Below, piece by piece: positions 52,340 through 61,689 of a stretch of DNA of 64,000 nucleotides. Under the pieces are notes generated by a model. The model ran no database searches, was not told the DNA's origin, and saw nothing but the letters and a program-made list of their open reading frames with translations. The position numbers and the translations under genes were made by a program. This DNA is from Cherax quadricarinatus (Eukaryota > Arthropoda > Malacostraca > Decapoda > Parastacidae), in assembly GCF_038502225.1 (NCBI RefSeq), contig NC_091311.1:30992736-31056735 (forward strand), read 5' to 3'. The number at the start of each line of letters is the position of its first letter. Within the stretch, counting starts at the first letter, position 1.

Positions 52340-53270
52340 GCCAACACTCGCACGAATCCGTCCAAGACTAGTCTGCACGAACCACAGAACGGCTGATCAG
52401 GAACTGACTTAAGGACCTGATCAAGTTCCCTCTTAAAAATAATTAGGGTGTCTGTTGGTAATTTCCCTTAAGTATAAAGGGGAGGTATTGAAAAGTCTTG
52501 GGCCCCTTAAACTTAATGTATTATCTCTCAGTCATAGTTTTCCTTCTTTTCACTGGGAGGATTTTGCACCGTCTGCAAAGTCTCTTACTTTTGTAGGGAG
52601 TGATTTATGTATGCAGACTTGGGATCAGTCCCTCTAGTATTTTCTAGGTGAAAATTATGATGTATATTTCTCGCTTGCATTCCAAGGAGTAGAAATCGAG
52701 ATGTTCTCAGTAATGAAAGTGTTGGACTGACTGAGACGTGCGACTACGGTACTCTGAACATTCTCTTGGTCCGCAGTTTTGCCTGTTTTAAAAGAGGCTG
52801 TTTGTGTACAGCAATATTACAGGCTAGAGGAAAACAAGCGACTTAAAGAGCACTATCATTAGCTTAGCATCTCTTGCTGTGAATATTCTCGTTATCCATC
52901 CTATCATTTTCCTTGTGGTTTTAATAGTGACAGTGTTGTTATTCTTGAAAGTGAGATCCATAAACATTTTCATTCCTTTGTTCTTCACATTAGTTTTTCG
53001 TTCTATTAAGTGGTCAGAGTTAGTTGTATATTTCGTTCTGGATTTTATTTCCTAATTTTTTCATAATGAAGTAACTGAAATTTATCCTTATCAATTTTTG
53101 TGGCCCACTGGAAGACTTTTTTATATTCACTTGGAGATTTACAGCCTTCGAAGGATACTACTCTCATACATATAGTTATCTTCTGCAAAGAACGATACGG
53201 TGCTATGATTCATGTTCTTATCTATGTCGGATACGAGGATGAGGAAAAGAACGGGTCGTCAGTACTGGGT
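52340..53270 (-). pseudogene. Family B LINE RT, ancient copy
   Basis: The block order matches 15950-17200 reversed: CAGAACGGCTGATCAGGAAC, TTGGGCCCCTTAAACTTAAT, TGCACCGTCTGCAAAGTCTC, TGTAGGGAGTGATTTATGTA and TTATCCATCCTATCATTTTC. All frames are broken and divergence is high, so it is the oldest B copy here. Confidence 0.75.
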
Positions 53271-53273
53271 TGG

Positions 53274-53475
53274 TAGGAGAAAGAGAATATTCAAACAGCC
53301 ATGAGGAGAAATCTCAAAATTTCTCCTCCAAGGGTCGGTGCCTGACTAGCCGGCCTGTGGTTCATACGTTGAATTGCGTGTGGTAAGCAGTAACAGCCTA
53401 GTTGATTAGGCTCTTATCCATCGTGAGGCCTGGTCAAGGATTGGACCGAGGAGGCTTTTATTCCCAGAACAACCT
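53274..53475 (+). mobile_element. Dispersed repeat piece and family B 3' end
   Basis: 53274-53330 (GAATATTCAAACAGCC...TTCTCCTCC) resembles 60205-60260. 53335-53475 is a degenerate family B 3' end on the plus strand (CAGTAACAGCCTAGTTGATT, TCCATCGTGAGGCCTGGTCA). The latter faces the minus-strand B copy to its left. Confidence 0.6.
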
Positions 53476-54030
53476 CCAACCATCAGCTGACAAACGGCAG
53501 ACTTACTAACGGTGTTCAGGAACTTAAGCAAAGGCATCTTTACGACCTTGTACACTGAATAATCACCTGACAAAGCATGTCCAGAAACTAGAGCAAGTTC
53601 AGTGGTTCAGTTTGAGGCTATATAGAGAATTAAGAGGAATAATTTATGAGGAAACGATGCAACAATGACTAACAAATAACTTGGACAGTACATAAATAAC
53701 CGGCACTTAGTAGTAGTGAAATGTCGCCGCAAGATTCAGACTACAAAATACCCAAGAGACCAGAGACAAAGGAGCGTAGAATGTTGCTAAGGAAGTAAAT
53801 AAATGATATAAAGTATAAGGATTTTAAAAAGTGTTTCTTCAGTCTGGAGTGGAACTGTTACATCAGGGCTAAGGAAGGATGGGGGGGGGGGAGAAGGGAT
53901 TTCTCACACGGTTTTATGAATATGTATGATACAGCCCAAAAGGCAATTACTTTAGTGCGGTCGTTCATGAGTTGATAGGTGGGTCCATCATTCGAAACTA
54001 GACTCCTTCAACCTCAACTAGATGAGTACC
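53476..54030. other. No recognisable gene
   Basis: Nothing recognised; a poly-G tract lies at 53881-53890. Confidence 0.4.
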
Positions 54031-54141
54031 GTACATACATACATACATATATATATATACATACATACATATATACATACATACATACATACATACATAC
54101 ATACATACATAAATGCATACATACATACACATACAGACACA

Positions 54142-54207
<66 letters not shown>
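54031..54207. repeat. (CATA)n then (CA)n compound microsatellite
   Basis: CATA and TATA units change to CA at about 54130. Frames through it are artefacts. Confidence 0.96.
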
Positions 54208-54212
<5 letters not shown>

Positions 54213-54214
54213 AC

Positions 54215-54513
54215 ACTCACTGGAGGACAGGAGAGGTAGGGGAGACATGATAACGACATACAAAATACTGAGAGGAATTGACAAGGTGGACAAAGACAGG
54301 ATGTTCCAGGATGGGACACAGCAACAAGGGGACACAGTTGGAAGTTGAAGACACAGATAAATCACAGGGATGTTAGGAAGTATTTCTTCAGCCACAGAGT
54401 AGTCAGGAAGTGGAATAGTTTGGGAAGCGATGTAGTGGAGGCAGGATCCATACATAGCTTTAAGCAGAGGTATGATAAAGCTCACGGTTCAGGGAGAGTG
54501 ACCTAGTAGCGAC
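54215..54513 (+). mobile_element. Family C LINE C-terminal and 3' fragment
   Basis: GGAGACATGATAACGACATA, GAGGAATTGACAAGGTGGAC and AGGAAGTGGAATAGTTTGGG match 55120-55350. The copy stops at ACCTAGTAGCGACCAGTGG and is joined to an RT fragment of the same family at 54515. Confidence 0.8.
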
Positions 54514-54514
54514 C

Positions 54515-55442
54515 AGTGGTATTTTTGGTATATGTGAATGAAGTGATGGAAAGGATAGACTCATAAGTGTCCCTGTATGCAGATGATGTGAAATTAACGA
54601 GGAGAATTAAATCGGATGAGGATCAGGGAGGACTACAAAGAGACCTGGACAGGCTGGAAGCCTGGTCCAGCAACTGACTCTTCGAATTTAACCCCGCCAA
54701 ATGCAAAGTCATGAAGATTGAGAAAAGACAAAGAAGACCGCAGACAAAGTATAGTCTAGGTGGCCAAAGACTGCAAACCTCACTCAAGGAAAAGGATCTT
54801 GGGGTGAGCATAATACCGAGCACATCTTCTGAGGCACACATCAACCAGATAATTGCTGCAGCATATGGGCGCCTGGCAAACTTGAGAATAGCATTCCGAT
54901 ACCTCAGTAAGGAATCGTTCAAAACTCTGTACACCGTGTACGTCAGGCCCATACTGGAGTACGAAGCACCAGTTTGGAATCCACACCTGGTCAAGCACGT
55001 CAAGAAATTAGAGAAAGTGCAAAAGTTTGCAACAAGACTAGTTCCATAGCTAAGGGGAATGTCCTACGAGAAACGGTTAAGGGAAATCGGCCTGACGACA
55101 CTATAGGACAGGAAGGTTAGGGGAGACATGATAATGACATACAAAATACTGCGAGGAATTGACAAGGTGGACAGAGACAGGATGTTCCAGAGATGGGACA
55201 CAGAAACAAGGGGTCATAATTGGAAGTTGAAGACTCAGATGAGTCAAAGGGATGTTAGGAAGTAGGGATGTTAGGAAGTGGAACAGTCTGGCAAGTGACG
55301 TAGTGGAGGCAAGAATCATACATAGTTTTAAGATGAGGTATGATAAAGCTCCTGGAGCAGGGAGAGAGAGAGGACCTAGTAGCGATCAGTAAAGAGGCAG
55401 GGCCAGGAGCTATGACACAACCCCTGCAACCACAATTAGGTG
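54515..55442 (+). pseudogene. Family C LINE RT C-terminal half and 3' end
   Basis: It starts after the [11 protein letters not shown] block with VFLVYVNEVMERIDS-like codons. A stop precedes VSLYADD (codons near 54575). The 112-aa frame 54711-55049 holds RPQTKYSLGGQRLQTSLKEK, KDLGVSI and PILEYEAPVWNPHLVKHV. The 3' end is TGCAACCACAATTAGGTGAG followed by (CA)n at 55443-55490. It matches 63580-64000 of the copy at the window's end. Confidence 0.85.
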
Positions 55443-55444
55443 AG

Positions 55445-55490
<46 letters not shown>
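55443..55490. repeat. (CA)n microsatellite at a family C 3' end
   Basis: CA tract starting directly at the LINE terminus GTGAGTATAC, so it was probably seeded by the insertion. Confidence 0.95.
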
Positions 55491-55494
<4 letters not shown>

Positions 55495-56105
55495 TCACAT
55501 CTTACCCTCCATCATGCTGCCAGACTCCTGACAAGTGCGGCAATCTCCCAGAAGGAAACTTATATTCACAGCTGCTGCGTCTCCGCGTGTCGACCCCGAC
55601 AGGTAGTGATGTCTGGTTCAGCTCGGAGACACAGTCCCGACCACCACCTCCCACCACCGTTACCATCACTATTGTCAGTAGTACAACACTTGTGTGGTAT
55701 GTACTTATTTATTTACCACTATTTGGGCCGCTCTCTGTCCGTTACTCTGGTGTTACTACCACCCCACTACCCCCACAACCACCACCACCATCATCACCAC
55801 CGCCTCAACCACCACCATCACTACCACCACCATCACCACCACCTCGACCATCACCATCACAACCACCACTACTACCACCACCACTACCACCACCACTACC
55901 ACCACCACCACCACCAACTCCACTATATAGTGATAATAATATACTTTATTATTCTTGAGATTGCATTTACATATTGTATTATGTAAATTAGATATGTCAA
56001 GAAATTACAGTACATGAATGACCGACCTTTGCAAACCTGGTCTTTTGCGCTACTGTTCGCAGGATGAGCTGCGTGTGCACACAAAAAAAAGTGTGCACAG
56101 TAATC
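55491..56105. other. No gene; (ACC)n/(CCA)n trinucleotide tract at 55775-55920
   Basis: The three overlapping frames here encode only P, H or T runs and are artefacts. The flanks hold nothing that I recognise. Confidence 0.6.
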
Positions 56106-56222
56106 CAGCCAGCAGTAACAGCCTCGTTGATCAGGCCCTGATCCACCGGGAGGCCTGGTCGTGGACCGGGCCGCGGGGGCGTTGATCCCCGGAATGCCCT
56201 CCAGGTAGACTCCAGATAGCCG
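56106..56222 (+). mobile_element. Family B LINE terminal 3' fragment
   Basis: CCAGCAGTAACAGCCTCGTT, GGGAGGCCTGGTCGTGGACC and GGGGGCGTTGATCCCCGGAA, then CCTCCAGGTAGACTCCAGAT. Well conserved. Confidence 0.88.
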
Positions 56223-56244
56223 CTCAGGCAGCAAAAAGTAAGTC

Positions 56245-56420
56245 CACTAACGCCTTTGCCTTTGATGTACCTTTGATAAGTTCCGAGAGCATTTCTACTC
56301 CCGGAGTTAAATACGATGAAATATTGAGTAAAATCCGGTAAAATATGGATTAGTGAACCTTTCATACTAAGATGACTCACGAAATCGTAATGACACGATT
56401 GCAAACAAACCGCCCTTGGT
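56245..56420. repeat. TTCCGAGAG dispersed repeat and SINE body fragment
   Basis: 56245-56310 matches 26246-26330 (plus strand). 56368-56415 (CACGAAATCGTAATGACACG, ATTGCAAACAAACC) matches the SINE body at 48198 and 61226. Confidence 0.6.
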
Positions 56421-56482
56421 ATGGTTTCTTTTATACTAAGTTTTGTAAGTAGTTGCAGTGGTGAGTTTCGTACGTTGAGGCA

Positions 56483-56981
56483 GTGGGCACTACTCGTCTC
56501 CTGCCCAAGCAACTGTTCTTGAATCTTCTACTACCACCTCCACCGCCGACAACGCATCAGCCACCGCTTCCCACGTCTCACAACCTGCTGATACACTACC
56601 AATACACCTCTCCACTGTTCCTGCCGACCCACCGCCACCTGCCAGCACTACTGCAGACTCACCTTCTGAATCCACTTCCGAAGAACAAGAAGTTATTGAT
56701 GACTCTAGTACCCCCTCATGGCAAAACCTTACCTTCTACGCTTCTCCATCTAACGCTGACACCATGACCTGCACTGATCTCTACAAAGGCCTCGGTGCTG
56801 GAACTGTCAAGTTTGCTTCCCAGCACCTCTTCACTTCACACTTACTCAAGTCCTGGAATTCATCGAGCCTCTCCGTTTCACCTTTGAAAACAAGACTAAA
56901 CTTTACCACCTCTCTAGGAGCAGCTTCAAAAAATTTGAAAATGGCTCCTCTACAAACCTGCCTCCCTAATCACGATAAATA
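56483..56981 (+). CDS. Unrecognised Ser/Thr/Pro-rich open frame
   Basis: One frame is open from a stop at 56478-56480 to TAA at 56979-56981, about 165 codons. It has no early ATG; the first is MTCTDLYKGLGAGTVKFASQ at 56764. The N-terminal part is rich in S, T, P and A, the middle has acidic ESTSEEQEVIDDS, and the C-terminal part is SWNSSSLSVSPLKTRLNF. Such composition occurs in ORF1 proteins of LINEs, but no zinc finger or known motif is visible, and no endonuclease or RT follows. It could be a transposon ORF1 fragment, an exon or chance. Confidence 0.3.
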
Positions 56982-57268
56982 ACACTACCAGTGAGCTGCC
57001 CTCTGATGATCTTACTTAGGTCCTGCGACCTAGCCTGCTGTCAGCTTCTCAAGACTCAAGACCTCCAACTACCACAAGACCGATGCAACAGAGCCTGCTA
57101 ATTCCTGTTTCTTCCAGTCCTCCTACGAGCGCCTAGTTGCTGGGCAAGCCCTGACACTTTCTCTACGACTGTGAACACTCCTCTCCAATGCTATTCTTCA
57201 CCTGTCCTGTCTTCCCCGCTCACCCCACAAAAGGGTCTTACCTAAACTCTCTTGTCTTGTCTAGTCGT
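56982..57268. other. No recognisable gene
   Basis: C/T-rich sequence between the open frame and the 28-bp array. Nothing recognised. Confidence 0.35.
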
Positions 57269-57578
57269 CAGCGTCGACCCAGTGGGCACCCCTCATCAGC
57301 GACGACCCAGCGGGCACCCCTCGTCAGCGTCGACGCAACGAGTATCCATCATCAGCGTCGACTCAGCAAGCACCCCTCATCAGCGTCGACACAGAGAGTA
57401 CCCCTCGTCAGCGTCGACACAGAGGGCACCCCTCGTCAGCGTCGACCCAAGAGGTACCCCTTATCAGCGTCGACACAGCGAGCATCCCTCATCAGCGTCG
57501 ACACAGCGGGTAAGCTTCATCAGTTTCGACACAGCGGGCACCCCTCGTCAGCGTCGACACAGGGAGGGACCCCCTCAT
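57269..57578. repeat. 28-bp minisatellite, about 11 copies
   Basis: The unit CAGCGTCGACACAGCGGGCA plus CCCCTCGT repeats with point changes. Because 28 is not a multiple of three, all frames cycle through the same peptides, and long frames (57188-57844, 57252-57587) arise without needing selection. Each unit holds a GTCGAC palindrome. Confidence 0.95.
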
Positions 57579-57884
57579 CAGTGCTGACAGCTGAATCTTG
57601 TTCTCAGAAGGGTGACGTCCACCTTCCGGCTGCTTGTTGTCGTGTTGAGGTGGGGTCCTTGCCACTTCCCTGCCTGGCTGAGAGGCCCATCACAGCAGAA
57701 CGTTATCCCAATAATAGCTCATTCACTAGAAACCAGCACCTGGGAGAGGAACTTTATGAAGACATCTTGGTCTGTTCTGGAGCATTCTCAAGTCACAGTA
57801 ATAACAGCTTCCCTGGAACGTTGTCGCGAGTACACCAAGACTAAGGTGATATTTCATCTCAGTCCTGGTTATATCATTACCAAA
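57579..57884. other. No gene; weak hammerhead-like patch near 57676-57720
   Basis: GCTGAGAGGCCCATCACAGC then AGAACGTTATCCCAATAA resembles the tail of the hammerhead elements (AACGTT...AATAA), but the cores are missing. Confidence 0.3.
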
Positions 57885-58050
57885 GTGGGAGCTGAACAGG
57901 CACCTAAAGTCAGTACTTGACCATAAGGGCTGTGGTTCGTACGTCAGTTTGCCTGCGGCCAGCAGTAACAGTCTAGTTGATCACGACTTGGTCCACCGCG
58001 AGGGCGATGACCCCCCAAAACACTTTACAGGTATAACCTCCAAGTATCAG
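57885..58050 (+). mobile_element. Family B LINE 3' fragment, degenerate
   Basis: GGGAGCTGAACAGGCACCTA, AAGTCAGTACTTGACC, CAGCAGTAACAGTCTAGTTG. It ends in GGTATAACCTCCAAG, the terminus. Confidence 0.8.
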
Positions 58051-58485
58051 CTGTGAGGGCCACTGAGAATGAAAAAGGATGGTATTCACAGTGTTATGAT
58101 GTACGTTTTGCAGACAACGGGAGTCGCAGCACCAATCCTCACTAGCCTCATCCATCACTGTCACAATACGGATACATCGCCACCACACCATCTTCTATTT
58201 ACTTGGCATTTCACCTTTTTTAATCCTGAAGGAATAGGAGAGGACGAGTGGGAGAGATGGAAGGAGGGAGGGAGAGCGGGCGGGATGGTGGTTTAGTTGG
58301 GAGAGTGAAGGAGATGGAGAGGAAGTGAGGGAGATGGAGAGGGAGTGAGGGAGATGGAGAGGGAGTGAGGGAGATGGAGAGGGAGTGAAGGAAAAAGGCC
58401 CCACAAAGTAAACTCGTCCCCTCAGGGAATTAATATAAAATTTTCAATACTATTATTGAGCATCATAATTTCCCTCCTGGACTCT
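58051..58485. other. No gene; 20-bp purine tandem repeat at 58309-58390
   Basis: GGAGATGGAGAGGGAGTGAG repeated about four times. Otherwise nothing is recognised. Confidence 0.55.
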
Positions 58486-58541
58486 CTCTCTCTCTCTCTC
58501 TCTCTCTCCACACACACACACACACACACACACATACATAC

Positions 58542-58616
<75 letters not shown>

Positions 58617-58633
58617 ATGTATATATATATATA
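58486..58633. repeat. (CT)n-(CA)n-(TA)n compound microsatellite
   Basis: Three dinucleotide tracts in series. The TA part abuts the MITE. Confidence 0.96.
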
Positions 58634-58990
58634 TCGTGCTGAATAGATAAAACTTGCCATTTTAGCTTAAATAGCAACGCTCTTCTTGCCGAATAAGGCA
58701 AGTGAAAATATGTGTATGCAATCATTTCGCAAAAATCATTCTGAGCCTAACGAAAAAAAAAATATATATTTCATTGTGTTTGTTTATTATTAAAATATAT
58801 TTACGTGGATTAGGCTAAATTAAATTGCGCTTATTGTTATAATAAGGTTAAGAAAGTTTCCTAAGGTTCTTTTGGTACAATATTATTAATTTTTATATTA
58901 ACATAAATAAAAAAAATATATCTTTAAAAGTATAAGAGAAAATTTTAGTGAGTTCTTGCTAATTAACCAGTTTTACCTATTCGGAACGAC
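58634..58990 (+). mobile_element. MITE with 22-bp terminal inverted repeats, second copy
   Basis: The left end TCGTGCTGAATAGATAAAAC and right end (reverse complement) TCGTTCCGAATAGGTAAAAC are inverted. The body matches 40866-41253 in opposite orientation. It lies between two (TA)n tracts, as expected for a TA target. 357 bp, no ORF. Confidence 0.82.

Positions 58991-59061
<71 letters not shown>
58991..59061. repeat. (TA)n microsatellite
   Basis: TA tract on the right flank of the MITE. Confidence 0.97.
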
Positions 59062-59065
<4 letters not shown>

Positions 59066-59219
59066 TGTCTCTACACCCACAGCAGGACTCGAGCCTGCAA
59101 ATTCTGTATCAGAGTCCACAGTACTGTACCACACAGCCAGACCCAGATCGTCGTAAAGCACTGTGGACTCTGATACAGAGTTTGCAGGTTCGACTTCTGT
59201 TGTTGACGAAGAGACAATG

Positions 59220-59220
<1 letters not shown>
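59062..59220. mobile_element. tRNA-derived sequence in inverted duplicate
   Basis: Arms 59063-59122 and 59160-59219 are about 60-bp imperfect inverted repeats. On the minus strand the left arm reads GTGTGGTACAGTACTGTGGA, ACTCTGATACAG, then GCAGGCTCGAGTCCTGC with A-box and B-box spacing. The right arm is a second copy on the plus strand. Both ends touch (TA)n. Confidence 0.7.

Positions 59221-59300
<80 letters not shown>
59221..59300. repeat. (TA)n microsatellite
   Basis: Pure TA. Confidence 0.97.
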
Positions 59301-59302
<2 letters not shown>

Positions 59303-59458
59303 GGAAGTGGAACAGAATTCTTCCCCCGTAAGCCAAAATTCCGGGAGCAAGGGGCTAGTAACTCCGTCTCCTGTATATATTACTAAATATAAAAGGAGAA
59401 ACTTTCTTTTTTCCTTTTGGGCCACCCCGCCTGGGTGGGATACGGCCGGTGTGTTGAA

Positions 59459-59460
<2 letters not shown>
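59301..59460 (+). mobile_element. Dispersed repeat, left member of an inverted pair
   Basis: GGGGAAGTGGAACAGAATTC, CCGGGAGCAAGGGGCTAGTA, GGGCCACCCCGCCTGGGTGG and GGCCGGTGTGTTGAAAG recur inverted at 60549-60730. This copy lacks the middle GTTGTAGGAGGCGACTAAAA part of the other. It is followed by (TA)n at 59461-59530. Non-coding; class unknown. Confidence 0.75.
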
Positions 59461-59530
<70 letters not shown>

Positions 59531-59534
<4 letters not shown>

Positions 59535-60180
59535 AAATTCGAGGGAAAGATTGCAAGACATGAGGAGGTTAATAACATTATCAAGAGGAGCCTCACAACA
59601 GCCGGATGCCCAGCAGTAAGGGAGCCACCCCAGCTATGCAGATCTGATGGCAGCCAGAAGCGTCCAGATGGTATCACCCTTCAAGCCTGGACAGATGGGA
59701 AGCAGGAGGTGTGGGACTATACATGTGCATCTACCTTGGCTAATACCTATCTCCAATACACCAGGGAGGAAGGATGGGCAGCTGCCAGCTTCAGGGAGTC
59801 CCAAAAGTCTAGAAAATATGGAGAACTTGCCCATCATTATATGTTTGTTCCCATAGGCTCAGAGACCCTGGGCTCATGGGGAAAGAATGCATCTAAATTC
59901 CTTAAGGAGCTGGGAAAAAGATTCATCAGGGTAACTAGGGATCCCAGGGCAGCTAGTTTTCTGTTCCAGCGGCTCAGTGCAGCTGTTCAAAGGGGTAATG
60001 CCTGCTGTATTTTGGGCACACGCCCCAGCTCTGAGGAGCTGGATGAGATTTTCGCCTTATAATCGGTGATACACACGTAACAACATGTACCATATATGCC
60101 ACCTTTATATCAACAATGTATCTCTTAAATCTTTTGTACCGTATTATGTAATAAAATATTCCTATTGGTAAAAAAAAAAA
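59531..60180 (+). pseudogene. Polyadenylated 3' fragment encoding a PD-(D/E)XK-like nuclease tail
   Basis: About 175 codons are open up to TAA at 60060-60062. Notable blocks: [14 protein letters not shown], a KRPDGITL motif about 32 residues later, then [53 protein letters not shown] and [14 protein letters not shown]. The order RH, PDG, WDxT fits restriction-like endonuclease (PD-(D/E)XK) domains at the C-terminus of some retroelement RTs, and I recall similar tails in invertebrate RT proteins. A 3' UTR follows, with AATAAA at 60150-60155 and poly(A) at 60170-60180, so it arose from a polyadenylated RNA. The 5' side is cut in (TA)n and no RT is present. Confidence 0.55.
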
Positions 60181-60189
60181 TATGAAAAG

Positions 60190-60319
60190 ATGGGGTGGTA
60201 GGGGAAGTGGAATATTCAAACGGCTTCAGGAAGAAATCCAAATATTCTTCCTTGAAGCCTTTTTATCCACTTCTCCGAGGCTATGGGTCCCACAATTTAG
60301 ACCAGAGGTGGGCCCCATA

Positions 60320-60322
<3 letters not shown>
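60190..60322 (+). mobile_element. Dispersed repeat with GAATATTCAAACGGC
   Basis: GGGGAAGTGGAATATTCAAA, GGCTTCAGGAAGAAATCC and TCCGAGGCTATGGGTCCC. The 5' portion resembles 53274-53330. Non-coding; ends at (TA)n. Confidence 0.55.
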
Positions 60323-60548
<226 letters not shown>

Positions 60549-60730
60549 CTTTCAACACACCGGCCGTATCCCACCGCGGCAGGGTGGCCCAAAAGGAAAA
60601 ACGAAAGTTTCTCCTTTTACATTTAGTATTATATACAGGAGAAGAGGTTACTAGCCCCTTGCTCCCGGCATTTTAGTCGCCTCCTACAACATGCACGGCC
60701 TACGGAGGAAGAACTCTGCTCCACCTCCCC
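60549..60730 (-). mobile_element. Dispersed repeat, right member of an inverted pair
   Basis: Inverted relative to 59301-59460: CTTTCAACACACCGGCCGTA, AGGGTGGCCCAAAAGGAAAA, TACTAGCCCCTTGCTCCCGG and finally GCTCCACCTCCCC. It is longer than its partner. Confidence 0.75.
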
Positions 60731-61221
60731 ATGGAGGTAAGAGAAAATAAACAAGAACAAGAACTAGTAAGAAAATAGAAGAATACCCAGAGGGGTGTGT
60801 ATAATATGCTTGTACATGTATGTGTAGTGTGACCTAAGTGTAAGTAGAAGTAGCAAAACGTACCTGAAACCTTGCATGTTTATGAAATGGAAAAATGGAC
60901 ACCAGCAATCCTACCATCATGTAAAACAATTACAGGCTTTCGTTTTACACTCACTTGGCAGGACGGTAGGACCTCCCTGGGCGGTTGCTGTCGACCAACC
61001 TACTACCATCATTCACACATAATCACTGTCTTTGCAGAGGTGTGCATATTCCACAATTCAGATGTCACTCCAAACAGCAAATATCCTAAACCCCTCCTTT
61101 AAAGTGCAGGCATTGTACTTCCCACCTCCAGGACTCAAGTCTGGCTAACCAGTTTCCCTGACTTCCTTCACAGAATATTACCCTGTATGTGTGTGTATCC
61201 AGGTATTTCAACTGATGACTT
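60731..61221. other. No recognisable gene
   Basis: Mixed sequence without motif. Confidence 0.4.
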
Positions 61222-61351
61222 TATGATTCACGAAATCGTAATGACACGATTGCAAAAAAATCACGGTACGGGCGGGGATCGAACTCACAGCTAGTGAGTC
61301 GCAAAACTCCAGACCAGCGCGCTAGCCACTGGGCCAGCTGGCCACAACAAG
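61222..61351 (-). mobile_element. tRNA-derived SINE
   Basis: The minus strand reads GGCCAGCTGGCCCAGTGGCT, AGCGCGCTGGTCTGGAG, then GAGTTCGATCCCCGCCCG (B box) and the body TTGCAATCGTGTCATTACG. A and B boxes are both well kept. The body recurs at 48198 and 56368. Confidence 0.78.
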
Positions 61352-61534
61352 ATTCATCCAACCAGGCATACTTACACACCACAGGATAAGTCATGATGAC
61401 GGCTTTGAGGGGACTTAAGCTAGAATTCATCACAGCCACACTGGTGGGAGATTCATCTGTATAAACTTGCATTTGTGGTCACAGTGGTGCCTATGCTAAC
61501 CTTCCTGTGGTGTACAAACACATACCCAGCCGGA

Positions 61535-61640
61535 CGAATCCCACCGCAGCCATCTGGCTCAGCGGCCAACACCCTGATCTAGAGTTCCACAACTCACCAG
61601 CCGCAGCCCAACCCCACACGTACCGTGGTTTGATGACTTC
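61535..61640 (+). mobile_element. Second, degenerate copy of the same SINE, inverted
   Basis: GCCATCTGGCTCAGCGGCCA, CTGATCTAGAGTTCCACAAC and CACACGTACCGTGGTTTG follow the block order of the SINE at 61222 on the other strand, with mostly C/T and G/A changes. The B box is destroyed. Confidence 0.55.
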
Positions 61641-61689
61641 ATATGAGTGTGGATGTCCTGAGTGAATGATCAGAAACCAAGCCTACAGG

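Noticed and set aside
57676..57720. Another hammerhead motif
   Set aside because: Only the AACGTT and AATAA words match; both catalytic boxes are missing.
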